From: an uncultured Muribaculaceae bacterium
GTDB taxonomy: Bacteria; Bacteroidota; Bacteroidia; Bacteroidales; Muribaculaceae
NCBI GenBank assembly: GCA_910584185.1
Contig: CAJTYC010000047.1
Span: 1-19,845, forward strand
DNA length: 19,845 nt
Reading direction: 5' to 3'
This document shows, piece by piece, positions 1 through 6,825 of the stretch (position 1 is its first letter; each line of letters starts with the position of its first letter). A model generated the notes under the pieces. The model did no database searches. It was not told the DNA's origin and worked only from the letters and a program-made list of their open reading frames with translations. A program made the translations under genes and the position numbers.

Positions 1-1
1 A

Positions 2-172
2 TTATAGGTCGCGCACAAAGTATATGTGCATTTTCTGCAACTTACTTTTGCCGACCTTCAGATTCGGTCTTCAGTCAAGTGGGAGCCATCACGTTCCCTC
101 TTCCCGAATTCTGAATCTCGACCAAAATTAAATCACATTAAAATGCACATATACTTTGTGCGCGACCTATAA
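2..172. repeat. 33-bp perfect inverted repeat flanking a 105-bp spacer
   Basis: Positions 2-34 and 140-172 are exact reverse complements over 33 bases. Each arm contains a smaller dyad (GCACA, 7 bases, TGTGC). The 105-bp spacer (35-139) has no ORF of note. It carries a Bacteroidota -7-like box on the plus strand (TACTTTTG, 43-50) and another on the minus strand (TAATTTTG, read right to left over 123-130). Arms of this length around a short spacer are the form of recombinase-invertible promoters in Bacteroidales; a short MITE-like element is the alternative. No recombinase gene is in the window, and the left flank is cut by the window edge, so a target-site duplication cannot be checked. Confidence 0.85.
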
Positions 173-176
173 AGTT

Positions 177-569
177 ATGTCGAATAGTAATGACAATGAT
201 TTTATGAACCGTTATCCCTCGATGACAGGAGATGTCGGTATGATCGTAATAAACCGGAGGCGGCTTCGTAAGTCACGTTGGAGTTGGGTTGTGATGCCGC
301 TCCTATTTGTCATAGGCGTGATTCTCGCACTCATGTGCGGAGCAAAGGGTGGTGACATATTAGGCGCGGCTTTAGTCGCTTTCCCATTTCTTATTCTGAT
401 TTTACTGGTCATGATGGAACCATTCCGCCGGCGCAAGCTCGGATATGGCTGGAAGTTTGCCTGTTCGGAGATCCGGAGAAGGAGCTTGAAGCCAGAAGTG
501 AGGCAAGACGTCTACGCCGGGAATCTAATGGGTAGAAATTCGCGTCGTGACTGCGACCATAACTCCTGA
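177..569 (+). CDS. Small two-helix membrane protein, unknown function
   Basis: I do not recognise the family. The 130-aa product has a polar N-terminus, a basic stretch (RRRLRKSR, about residues 27-34), and two hydrophobic segments at about 37-54 and 61-80 separated by a short GAKGGD loop, then a basic tail (RRRK). ATG 177 is chosen over TTG 156 because the TTG lies inside the inverted repeat; ATG 204 is also possible. The gene starts 5 bases after the right repeat arm, so its promoter would be in or beyond the repeat spacer. The C-terminal 40 residues look unnatural, and another frame near 457-535 encodes a more typical charged helix, so a frameshift is possible. Confidence 0.55.
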   Translation: MSNSNDNDFMNRYPSMTGDVGMIVINRRRLRKSRWSWVVMPLLFVIGVILALMCGAKGGDILGAALVAFPFLILILLVMMEPFRRRKLGYGWKFACSEIRRRSLKPEVRQDVYAGNLMGRNSRRDCDHNS

Positions 570-591
570 TTATCCCACGTCAAACTGCGCG

Positions 592-599
592 TATCTTTG
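592..599 (+). promoter_or_regulatory. Putative -7 promoter box for the HAD phosphatase gene
   Basis: TATCTTTG fits the Bacteroidota -7 consensus TAnnTTTG and lies 47 bases before the ATG at 647, giving a leader of about 40 bases. No clear TTTG/TTG -33 element is seen at the expected distance, so this is a weak prediction. Confidence 0.35.
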
Positions 600-646
600 G
601 TGCGCTACTTATAAACGCATGAGAAAGCAAACAATTTATAACGACA

Positions 647-1279
647 ATGAATTATTTATTTGACTTTGACGGGACTTTAATGGACACCTCCGGTGTTATT
701 ATTGCCACGATTAAGGCGACTATCAAAGAAATGGGCCTTCCGGACAAAACAGATGATGAATGTTGTTCGATAATCGGTATCCGTACAGATGAGGCAGGGA
801 ATTATCTTTATCCCAATCTTGGCATATCAAATGCGGAGTTTGCCACTGTTTTCAGGTCCAACTATGACCGTCTGAAACAGGGTACACATGAAAAGACTTT
901 TCCGGGTGTTATCGAGACTCTTGATAAACTGCGGGCAGAAAACCATGGCCTCGCTATTGCCTCGAGTCGGAAATTGTCTTCGCTGCGCGATTATCTTGAC
1001 TGTCTCGGCATAAGAGATTTGTTTGTAATGATAGTAGGAGCTGACAGTGTCACCAAGGGAAAGCCTGACCCAGAACCTGTCCTTACCATACTCCAGACTC
1101 TTGGTTGGAATGGCGCCGACACCTTGGTGGTTGGCGATGCTGATGTCGATATATTGATGGGCAATGCCGCCGGATGCAAAACCTGCACCGTAACATACGG
1201 CAACGGATCTTGCATATCCCTTGAAGCCGCAAACCCCGACCATATGATTGACACGTTCAGCGATATTCTTAACCTTTAA
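647..1279 (+). CDS. HAD-superfamily hydrolase (phosphoglycolate phosphatase-like)
   Basis: A cytosolic 210-aa HAD subfamily IA phosphatase. All four HAD motifs are visible: the nucleophile motif DFDGT (D6, general acid/base D8), the motif II serine in IASSRK (about 106-107), the motif III lysine in KGKPDP (about K139), and motif IV GDADVD (D164, D168). The cap domain lies between residues 15 and 80. Length and order match Gph/PGP-like enzymes, which remove phosphate from small metabolites; the substrate cannot be told from sequence. The next gene starts 15 bases after its stop and is probably co-transcribed. Confidence 0.9.
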   Translation: MNYLFDFDGTLMDTSGVIIATIKATIKEMGLPDKTDDECCSIIGIRTDEAGNYLYPNLGISNAEFATVFRSNYDRLKQGTHEKTFPGVIETLDKLRAENHGLAIASSRKLSSLRDYLDCLGIRDLFVMIVGADSVTKGKPDPEPVLTILQTLGWNGADTLVVGDADVDILMGNAAGCKTCTVTYGNGSCISLEAANPDHMIDTFSDILNL

Positions 1280-1294
1280 GAAAACTCTAAGAAG

Positions 1295-1612
1295 ATGATA
1301 ATTAAGTGTAAACTGATACCCAAGGGAATTTGTGTGAACCTGTTCGGCACGTTTTGGGCTCGCGACACTTCATGGATCGACAAGTACGTCATCAACCATG
1401 AGCGTATCCATACAGCTCAGCAGCGTGAACTCCTCTTTATACCTTTCTACATAATCTATCTGATTGAATGGCTGATTAGACTGATTCAATATCGTAATGG
1501 CCATGAAGCCTACATGAACATTTCATTCGAGAGGGAGGCATACATCAATGGCCACAATCTAAACTATTTGCCAAAACGCAAGCTGTTCTCATGGCTCAAA
1601 TATCTATTCTAA
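1295..1612 (+). CDS. Small HExxHxxQQ protein, possible zinc metallopeptidase-like
   Basis: A 105-aa protein with HERIHTAQQ at residues 35-43, an HExxH zinc-binding motif followed by two glutamines as in some metallopeptidase-like domains (for example DUF4157). A hydrophobic segment follows (about 47-65), and a later FEREAY (about 78-83) could supply the third, glutamate, ligand. It probably associates with the membrane. There is no signal peptide. The gene follows the phosphatase by 15 bases with a purine-rich AAGAAG just before its ATG. Whether it is an active protease or only a metal-binding protein is unknown; small proteins like this appear, from memory, as hypothetical proteins in Bacteroidota. 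Confidence 0.7.
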   Translation: MIIKCKLIPKGICVNLFGTFWARDTSWIDKYVINHERIHTAQQRELLFIPFYIIYLIEWLIRLIQYRNGHEAYMNISFEREAYINGHNLNYLPKRKLFSWLKYLF

Positions 1613-1668
1613 TTCGCAACTAATTTCGCGCCGTCAAGCTTATTCCCGCAATTCAAATAGCTTTTGTA

Positions 1669-1926
1669 TCAGGCCTTTTTGAGTTTCCGGCGCAGGCTTT
1701 CAAGGCCTGCCTTGCCGAGTATGAGCAGAGCTGAGTACTGTGCAGTCTTGGCAAGCCCGAAAAATATCACCCAAAGCACCCCCTTGGCAGCAACCGAGAT
1801 GGGCAGGAGCATTTGTGCAAACGAAATCACATAAAACAATGCGCACGCTCCAAGCACAAAGATGCCTGTGCGAAATGAGAGCGAAGCAAGCCAGGCCCGT
1901 ACTTTCTTGAATATATCTCGAATCAT
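1669..1926 (-). CDS. Small membrane protein next to yccF
   Basis: The 85-aa product has an amphipathic basic start (MIRDIFKKVRAWLAS), two hydrophobic segments (about 19-40 and 45-70), and a basic C-terminus (RRKLKKA), the composition of a small inner-membrane protein. Its ATG lies 10 bases downstream of the yccF stop on the same strand, so the two are very probably one transcript. The family is not recognised. It converges with the HExxH gene across 56 bases in which no convincing terminator is seen. Confidence 0.65.
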   Translation of the reverse strand: MIRDIFKKVRAWLASLSFRTGIFVLGACALFYVISFAQMLLPISVAAKGVLWVIFFGLAKTAQYSALLILGKAGLESLRRKLKKA

Positions 1927-1936
1927 TGTGAGTGAG

Positions 1937-2305
1937 TTAATTTACTGCCTTGCCAAAAGGAAGCAACGCCAACTTCATAAGTTTGAAGTGCTGCACTCCG
2001 AATGGAACTCCCACGATAGTGATGCAAAACAGCAACCCCCATCCGAGATGGGTGAGTGCTATGGCGAAGCCGCCGACAAACCACCATATTACATTCATTA
2101 TACCGGCCAGACACCCCGATGGCCAACTCTCGTTGGAGATATCGGTGCCGAAAGGCCACAGTGCAAGCACCGCCAACTTCAAGGTTTGGAGCCCGAACGG
2201 TATGCCGACGATGGTTATCATCATCAGAACACTCGATATGGCATACTCTATGGCAATCATCAGACCGCCAAACAACACCCAGATTACATTGAGAAATATA
2301 TTCAT
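1937..2305 (-). CDS. yccF: YccF-family inner membrane protein
   Basis: The 122-aa product has the internal duplication of YccF (DUF307) proteins: two copies of a hydrophobic unit, each with a WxxxGG-type helix followed by the signature ITIVGIPFG (first half) and ITIVGVPFG (second half), with LxLWPFG/LALLPFG after them. About four hydrophobic segments are visible. The family is an inner-membrane protein of unknown biochemical role. It leads a two-gene minus-strand transcript with the 85-aa protein. A -7-like box lies about 50 bases upstream. Confidence 0.9.
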   Translation of the reverse strand: MNIFLNVIWVLFGGLMIAIEYAISSVLMMITIVGIPFGLQTLKLAVLALWPFGTDISNESWPSGCLAGIMNVIWWFVGGFAIALTHLGWGLLFCITIVGVPFGVQHFKLMKLALLPFGKAVN

Positions 2306-2356
2306 TTTGCTATTCTTACATAATTAGTCTGCCGTATCCTACGGCCTCTTGAAATG

Positions 2357-2364
2357 CAAATTTA
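2357..2364 (-). promoter_or_regulatory. Putative -7 promoter box for yccF
   Basis: On the minus strand this reads TAAATTTG, an exact TAnnTTTG match, placed about 52 bases before the yccF ATG. No good -33 partner is seen at the usual distance. Confidence 0.4.
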
Positions 2365-2420
2365 CATATTTCCATCCAAAAAAGAAAATAAATTTAGAAT
2401 ACTTCCTTAATAGAATGGAT

Positions 2421-2588
2421 GAATCGCAAACTGCGCCGATAATCGCAAAATGATAAACAAACAACTACGAAAACAAGCGGCTGAGCAAACTTTGCGAAAT
2501 TTGCGGAAATTTGCGATAAGAAAGCTCAAAAGGAAGTACGAATCGCAAACTGTGCCGATTATCGCAAATTTAATCTATTAACAACTAC
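2421..2588 (+). repeat. Pair of about 48-bp diverged direct repeats with TTTGCG/CGCAAA words
   Basis: Copy 1 (2421-2468) and copy 2 (2540-2588) share GAATCGCAAACTG, GCCGAT, ATCGCAAA and AACAACTAC in the same order with a few changes. Between them lie TTTGCGAAATTTGCGG and a further TTTGCGA, so CGCAAA and its complement recur in both orientations. The repeat also reads as a repeated peptide, ESQTxPIIA, in the frame of the decayed ORF described at 2415-2758. Confidence 0.75.
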
Positions 2589-2631
2589 TAAGGGAGAATG
2601 AAATAATATGTAGGGACAGATTGCTTAGGTA

Positions 2632-2688
2632 TTTACCTCATGTGGCATGTCTCATCGAACGCCTCTGCAACATGCCACGTAGGGTAAA
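2632..2688. other. Long imperfect hairpin
   Basis: The arms 2632-2650 and 2670-2688 pair over 19 positions with three mismatches; the inner nine (GTGGCATGT with ACATGCCAC) are perfect. The loop is 19 bases. No T-run follows, so an intrinsic terminator is unlikely. It lies inside the possible decayed ORF and may be an RNA structure or a mobile-element remnant. Confidence 0.6.
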
Positions 2689-2803
2689 GTCGGCAACGGC
2701 CACACGCCCTGAAAATTTTGAAATCAAGATTGAAAGCAACGAGTTTGAGAACGAATAACGATATTTGGCAGCAACACCAAAATAATCGCTTGCGTTAAGT
2801 TTG

Positions 2804-2817
2804 TCATGACGTCATGA
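2804..2817. promoter_or_regulatory. 14-bp perfect palindrome, candidate operator
   Basis: TCATGACGTCATGA is its own reverse complement. It lies about 55 bases upstream of the -33 element of the distal promoter of the Ter cluster, a position suited to an activator or repressor dimer. The binding protein is unknown. Confidence 0.35.
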
Positions 2818-2871
2818 GGTAAGCAACGATAGAGAAAGGTGTCCCAATTTATTTTTTATGCTCCCTGATTA

Positions 2872-2902
2872 TTGCCATAATCAAAAATTATCACTATATT
2901 TG
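2872..2902 (+). promoter_or_regulatory. Distal promoter of the Ter cluster
   Basis: TTG at 2872-2874, a 20-base spacer, and TATATTTG at 2895-2902 fit the Bacteroidota -33/-7 promoter closely. The start would be near 2908, giving a leader of about 165 bases before the terD ATG. That leader contains the second promoter module. Confidence 0.5.
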
Positions 2903-2951
2903 CAATTGAGTATCAACCTCAATCACAGCCGTAACCACACGACCTGACCAA

Positions 2952-3040
2952 AACGTTGCAACCTCTTCTAATCTAATACCGCGATTTAGACTGAAACGTT
3001 TCAATTATTGGAAAAGGATGATATGTCAATGTTAACTTTG
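2952..3040 (+). promoter_or_regulatory. Proximal promoter module of the Ter cluster (TTGCAA / GAAAC / TAnnTTTG), copy 1
   Basis: The block AACGTTGCAACCT (2952-2964) is followed after 28 bases by GAAACGTT (2993-3000, inside the perfect palindrome TGAAACGTTTCA at 2992-3003) and after 32 more by TAACTTTG (3033-3040), a -7 box. ATTG ending at 3010 lies 22 bases upstream of the -7 box. Transcription would start near 3047, about 26 bases before the terD ATG. Two further copies of this arrangement lie at 3689-3776 and 15658-15746. The two AACGTT cores are 43 bases apart, about four helical turns. Confidence 0.6.
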
Positions 3041-3072
3041 TAACAGAACGTTTAACCAATTATATCAGAAAA

Positions 3073-3633
3073 ATGGCAATAAATCTTCAAAAAGGACAGC
3101 GTATAGAGATTGGACTCCAAAAAGTGGGAGTGGGTCTTGGCTGGGACCCTAACCAAAGCACAGGTTATGATTTTGACCTTGACGCATCAGCTTTTATGCT
3201 CGGAGCAAACAAGAAACTCCCCGCTGATGAGTTCTTCGTGTTCTATAACAATCAGATTTCTCCCGACCGGTCCGTAGAGTCTTCTGGCGATGACCTCACG
3301 GGTGGCAATAGTGATGGCGGTGACGATGAGACAATTACCGTAGATCTCTCAAAGGTTGATCCCCGCATTCAGGAGATTATCTTTACGGTGACTATTCACG
3401 AGGCGGTGGAGCGTCGCCAGAATTTCGGCCAGGTTCACAACTCATACATCCGCATCTACAATGCCGTCACCAACGAGGAGATAGCCAAGTATGACCTTGA
3501 CGAGGATTTCTCCATTGAAACAGCTGTGGAGTTCGGTCGTCTTTATCGTCGCAATGGCGAATGGAAGTTTGAGGCTATGGGCATGGGTTATAAGGGTGGC
3601 CTTCAGTTTTTCGTTGACAAGTACGTCGGATAA
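3073..3633 (+). CDS. terD: TerD-family Ca2+-binding stress protein
   Basis: A 186-aa full-length TerD domain protein (the usual length is about 190 aa). Family signatures are visible: KGQR near the N-terminus, GLGWDPNQ (21-28), the acidic DFDLDAS (33-39), GDDLTGG (72-78) and GGDDE (82-86), then the FGQVHNSYIRI and EFGRLYRRNGEWKF blocks. In known TerD structures these aspartates bind Ca2+. The protein is cytosolic, possibly at the membrane face, and acts in tellurite, phage and other stress responses. It is the first gene of the cluster and follows tandem promoters. A 171-base gap with its own promoter separates it from its paralogue. Confidence 0.93.
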   Translation: MAINLQKGQRIEIGLQKVGVGLGWDPNQSTGYDFDLDASAFMLGANKKLPADEFFVFYNNQISPDRSVESSGDDLTGGNSDGGDDETITVDLSKVDPRIQEIIFTVTIHEAVERRQNFGQVHNSYIRIYNAVTNEEIAKYDLDEDFSIETAVEFGRLYRRNGEWKFEAMGMGYKGGLQFFVDKYVG

Positions 3634-3688
3634 TCCCTTTTACCCATCTTTTTTATAGGAATATCTCGCTGCATGTCACTGGCCATGC

Positions 3689-3776
3689 AATCTTGCAATT
3701 TTTTAGCTTGACATTGCATCTTATTTTCTGAAACATTCTAATAATTCAGCATTTTAGGCTATGTGAGCTAAATTTG
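3689..3776 (+). promoter_or_regulatory. Promoter module copy 2, before the second terD
   Basis: AATCTTGCAATTT (3689-3701), GAAACATT (3730-3737) and the -7 box TAAATTTG (3769-3776) repeat the module at 2952-3040. The TTGCAA-to-GAAAC gap is identical (31 bases), and the GAAAC-to-box gap is one base shorter. The start would be near 3782, some 23 bases before the ATG. Just upstream, TGCATG (3670-3675) pairs with CATGCA (3684-3689) and a T-run follows at 3699-3704, a possible weak terminator for the first terD. Confidence 0.5.
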
Positions 3777-3804
3777 CAACATCAAACCAATTAAAGTAAA
3801 TAAC

Positions 3805-4356
3805 ATGATTAACTTAGAAAAAGGACAGAGGGTAGCCGTTGAGGTTCCTCAATTCACAATCGGACTCGGTTGGGACACCAACCAGTCGAGCACAGGCGTT
3901 GACTTCGACTTGGATGCTTCGGCTTTTATACTCGGAGAAAACGGCAAGATTCTCGCTGACGAGTATTTTGTATTCTATAATAATCTGCAGTCGCCCGACG
4001 GTGCCGTGACTCATACCGGCGATAACTTGACAGGCGAGGGAGAGGGTGATGACGAGAGTATCAAGATTGACCTCCCCAAGGTAGACCCTCGCGCCACTGA
4101 AATCACTTTCGTTGTGACTATCCACAAGGCTGATGAGCGTAAGCAAAATTTCGGGCAGGTGCGCAATGCTTTCATCCGCATCTACAATGCCGCTAACGGT
4201 GAGGAAATTCTACGCTATGACCTCGATGAGGATTTCTCAATTGAAACCGCAGTAGAGTTTGGCCGTCTATACAAACGCAACGGCCAGTGGAAGTTCGAGG
4301 CTATCGGCACCGGACAAAAGGCAGGTCTCGCCGAGTATCTCAATAAGTATAACTAA
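3805..4356 (+). CDS. terD: TerD/TerE-family Ca2+-binding stress protein, second paralogue
   Basis: A 183-aa TerD domain protein close to the first one: GLGWDTNQSS (20-29), DFDLDAS (33-39), GDNLTGE (72-78), GDDE (81-84), FGQVRNAFIRI, DLDEDFSIETAVEFGRLYKRNGQWKF. The acidic Ca2+ ligands are retained. The pair arose by duplication and could be called terD/terE; sequence alone does not say which. It is followed 14 bases later by the TerZ-like gene. Having its own promoter module suggests it can be expressed independently of the first copy. Confidence 0.92.
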   Translation: MINLEKGQRVAVEVPQFTIGLGWDTNQSSTGVDFDLDASAFILGENGKILADEYFVFYNNLQSPDGAVTHTGDNLTGEGEGDDESIKIDLPKVDPRATEITFVVTIHKADERKQNFGQVRNAFIRIYNAANGEEILRYDLDEDFSIETAVEFGRLYKRNGQWKFEAIGTGQKAGLAEYLNKYN

Positions 4357-4370
4357 AAAAACAAAATATC

Positions 4371-5033
4371 ATGGCAATTCGTCTTGAAAAAGGCCAGCGC
4401 ATCAACCTCGAAAAGAGCAATGGCTCCAAATTAACCAATTTCTGTGTGGGCTGCAACTGGGGTGCAATAACCAAGGGTGGACTTTTCGGCTTCGTAAAAT
4501 CTGTTCAGGATGTAGACCTCGACCTCAGCTGTGTGATGTTTGATGCTAACGGTCAGCTCGTAGACCACATCTATTCACCTCTCTATAAGACAGAGTTTCT
4601 CGCCCGTTACGGCATGCCCCGTGGCAAGGTAGATTCCAACGACTTCGCCCTGCACCACAGCGGTGATGACTTGAAGGGTGACCAGGATGGCGACGACGGT
4701 CTCGACAATGAGATTTTGACTGTAGACCTTTCTCGCGTCAACAATAATGTGGACCAGATTTTCTTCTTCCTCAATAATTGCGGACGTGAAGATTTCTCCC
4801 AGATTCCATATGCCTCTATACGCATGTATGAAGGTACCCCCACAAGGGTTAAAGAGGTGTTCGCATCTTATGATGTCGCAGCCGAACCCAAATACAAGGG
4901 CATGACTGCCCTCATCATGGGCAAGCTCTATCGTCGCAATGGCGAATGGAAGTTCTCCGCAATAGGAGATGCTTATCCCGATGCCAACCTCTGTGAAACT
5001 ATCAGCAGAATAGCAACTAATTACGCAAAATAA
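4371..5033 (+). CDS. terZ: TerZ-like TerD-superfamily protein
   Basis: A 220-aa divergent TerD-fold protein. It keeps the start (MAIRLEKGQRI), an acidic DVDLDLS (47-53), SGDDLKGD (97-104), DGDDGLDNE (106-114), and the end block MGKLYRRNGEWKF. It differs by an insertion after the first strand (KGGLFGFVKS, 35-44), like the KKGLLGGLFGG stretch of enteric TerZ, and by a longer loop holding SPLYKTEFLARYG. These are the reasons for calling it TerZ rather than TerD/E. Its stop is one base from the terY ATG, so translation is probably coupled. Confidence 0.85.
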   Translation: MAIRLEKGQRINLEKSNGSKLTNFCVGCNWGAITKGGLFGFVKSVQDVDLDLSCVMFDANGQLVDHIYSPLYKTEFLARYGMPRGKVDSNDFALHHSGDDLKGDQDGDDGLDNEILTVDLSRVNNNVDQIFFFLNNCGREDFSQIPYASIRMYEGTPTRVKEVFASYDVAAEPKYKGMTALIMGKLYRRNGEWKFSAIGDAYPDANLCETISRIATNYAK

Positions 5034-5034
5034 T

Positions 5035-5673
5035 ATGAGAAGACTACCGGTATATCTTCTTCTTGACTGCTCCGGCTCTATGTATGGCGAGCCTATCGAG
5101 GCAGTGAAGAATGGCGTTCAGGTCCTTATCTCGACTCTGCGTCAGGACCCTTACGCTCTGGAGACAGCTTATCTCAGTATAATCACTTTCGACAGCAGCG
5201 CCCAGCAGGTTACTCCCCTCACCGAACTCGCTGCTTTCCAACAGCCCAATATCCAGGCCAGCGGATGCACTGCCCTCGGTGAAGCTCTCGCTCTCTTGGC
5301 GCAGAAGGCTGATCAGGAAGTCACCAAAACCACTGCCGAGCAGAAAGGTGACTGGAAACCGCTCGTGTTTATCATGACCGACGGCGAACCGACCGACGAC
5401 CTCAACAAGGGTCTCGCCGAGTTCAAGAAGCGCAAGTGGGGTATGGTGGTGGCTTGTGCCGCAGGTTCGGGTGCCAACACCGATACCCTCAAGAAAATCA
5501 CGGAGTGCGTGGTGTCGCTCGACACCGCCGACAGTGCGACCATCAAGGCGTTCTTTAAGTGGGTGTCAGCGTCTGTCAGCTCCGGCAGCATGAAGGTCGA
5601 GGAGACCGGTGCGGAAGCCACTACGCTCAGCGAGCTCCCGCCGCCACCACCCGAAGTTAACATCGTAGTATAA
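5035..5673 (+). CDS. terY: TerY-type vWA domain protein
   Basis: A 212-aa protein that is almost all von Willebrand factor A domain. The MIDAS metal site is complete: DCSGS (D11, S13, S15), T79 in GCTALGEAL, and D116 in MTDGEPTDD. Such TerY proteins are cytosolic and are thought to act as metal-dependent scaffolds joining TerD/TerB complexes to effectors. The C-terminus is a proline-rich tail ending PPPPPEVNIVV, also seen in the TerY at 6147. ATG is one base after the terZ stop. Confidence 0.92.
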   Translation: MRRLPVYLLLDCSGSMYGEPIEAVKNGVQVLISTLRQDPYALETAYLSIITFDSSAQQVTPLTELAAFQQPNIQASGCTALGEALALLAQKADQEVTKTTAEQKGDWKPLVFIMTDGEPTDDLNKGLAEFKKRKWGMVVACAAGSGANTDTLKKITECVVSLDTADSATIKAFFKWVSASVSSGSMKVEETGAEATTLSELPPPPPEVNIVV

Positions 5674-5706
5674 AAAGACTCATTAACCCTTTAACACAAG
5701 TTCAAA

Positions 5707-6084
5707 ATGGCAACACTTGAAGAACTCAAGAAAGATCTCCTCGCCGATGGCGTAATCGACGCAGCGGAGGTTGCAAAACTTAAAGAAATGCTTTATGCCG
5801 ACGGTGTTATAGATAGGGAGGAAGCTGACTTCCTTTTCGAACTCAATGACGCTGTAAGCGGTAAGGATAACGCTCCCGAATGGAATGTTTTTTTCACTCA
5901 GGCAATCTGCGACTATCTGCTCAAAGATGAGGTTTCACCCGGTGAAATCGATGCTGACGAAGAAGCATGGCTTATCGCCAAAGTCAATAACGATGGTCAA
6001 GTGGATGAGGCTGAAAAGGCCCTTCTTAAGGCTATCAAGGCTCAGGCTAAGTCTTTCCCCGCTGGTCTCGAATCACTTCTCTAA
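5707..6084 (+). CDS. terB: TerB-family protein
   Basis: A 125-aa, strongly acidic, all-helical protein. It contains DG-hydrophobic-D motifs: ADGVIDAAE (13-21), ADGVIDREE (31-39), a variant SPGEIDADEE (77-86) and NNDGQVDEAE (94-103). This is the pattern of TerB-like domains, where the acidic residues between helices can bind metal. TerB is typically cytosolic or membrane-associated and works with TerC and TerD; no TerC is seen in this window. It lies between two terY genes in the same operon. Confidence 0.82.
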   Translation: MATLEELKKDLLADGVIDAAEVAKLKEMLYADGVIDREEADFLFELNDAVSGKDNAPEWNVFFTQAICDYLLKDEVSPGEIDADEEAWLIAKVNNDGQVDEAEKALLKAIKAQAKSFPAGLESLL

Positions 6085-6095
6085 TCTGAAATATC

Positions 6096-6130
6096 AGTTT
6101 TGCCTCCTTGATAATCAAGGAGGCAAAACT
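6096..6130 (+). other. Perfect 16-bp stem hairpin between terB and terY
   Basis: AGTTTTGCCTCCTTGA (6096-6111), loop TAA, and its exact complement (6115-6130) form a very stable hairpin in the 62-base gap. No T-run follows, so it is not a classical terminator. It could trim or protect mRNA ends and set different levels of the genes on either side. Confidence 0.8.
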
Positions 6131-6146
6131 CCCAAATAACTTCACT

Positions 6147-6782
6147 ATGAGACGCCTTCCCGTTTATCTTCTTATCGATACTTCCGGCTCTATGCGCGGT
6201 GAGCCGATTGAGTCTGTAAAGGTTGGACTTGAAGCGATGGTTTCAAGCCTTCGTCAGGACCCGTTTGCTTTGGAGTCCGTAAATATTAGCATCATTACTT
6301 ACGACCGTGAGGTGAAGCAGATTCTTCCCCTCACCCCATTGGATGAACTTCAACTTCCGGAAATCACAACACCGGAAAGCGGTCCGACACACACTGGCCA
6401 AGCACTCAAGCTCCTTTGCGAAAAGATAGACAAGGAGGTCAGGCTAAGCACTCCGGATCAGAAAGGAGACTGGATGCCTCTGCTATTTCTGATGACCGAC
6501 GGCAAGCCTTCTGATATCCAACTCTATAATGAGATGATACCCGAAGTGAAAAAACGTCATTTCGCAAGCATAATCGCCTGTGCCGCAGGCATGAGCGCCA
6601 AGACGGACCCTCTGAAAGCGCTGACTAATGAGGTTTATTCTCTCGACACCGTAGACAGCACCGCGTTCAAGAAGTTCTTCAAATGGGTCTCCGACTCAAT
6701 CGGAATGGGCAACCGCAGTATCGGAGCCACCGACGACCTCGTGCTGCCTCCGCCGCCCGAAGAAGTAAACGTCATAATTTAG
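6147..6782 (+). CDS. terY: TerY-type vWA domain protein, second copy
   Basis: A 211-aa vWA protein paralogous to the one at 5035. The MIDAS residues are DTSGS (D11, S13, S15), T81 in GPTHTGQAL, and D118 in MTDGKPSD. ATG 6147 is chosen because it gives the same MRRLPVYLL start as its paralogue; the longer reading from 6108 would begin inside the hairpin. The C-terminus ends LPPPPEEVNVII, nearly the same tail as the first TerY although the sequence just before it differs. The role is probably as a metal-dependent scaffold in the Ter complex. Confidence 0.92.
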   Translation: MRRLPVYLLIDTSGSMRGEPIESVKVGLEAMVSSLRQDPFALESVNISIITYDREVKQILPLTPLDELQLPEITTPESGPTHTGQALKLLCEKIDKEVRLSTPDQKGDWMPLLFLMTDGKPSDIQLYNEMIPEVKKRHFASIIACAAGMSAKTDPLKALTNEVYSLDTVDSTAFKKFFKWVSDSIGMGNRSIGATDDLVLPPPPEEVNVII

Positions 6783-6825
6783 AGTCCCTCTTATATTTCC
6801 AATATTTTAAAATCTAAAGTCAGTT

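Larger units (their letters stand above)
2415..2758 (+). pseudogene. Possible decayed small ORF with a repeated peptide
   Basis: ATG 2415 opens MDESQTAPIIAK and stops at once. One base away, a frame from ATG 2450 gives 43 codons (INKQLRKQAAEQ..., rich in Lys/Arg, then YESQTVPIIANLIY), a TAA at 2579-2581, and then a further 58 open codons including RDRLLRYLPHVACLIERL and a tail ENFEIKIESNEFENE ending with TAA 2756-2758. One frameshift plus one nonsense change would join the parts into a single protein of about 114 aa. The peptide ESQTxPIIA occurs twice. I do not recognise a family; a non-coding repeat is the alternative explanation. Confidence 0.35.

Noticed and set aside
2775..2810. GTTAAGT resembling an integron attC core site
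   Set aside because: No matching inverse core or attC-like fold lies around it, and there is no integrase or cassette array.
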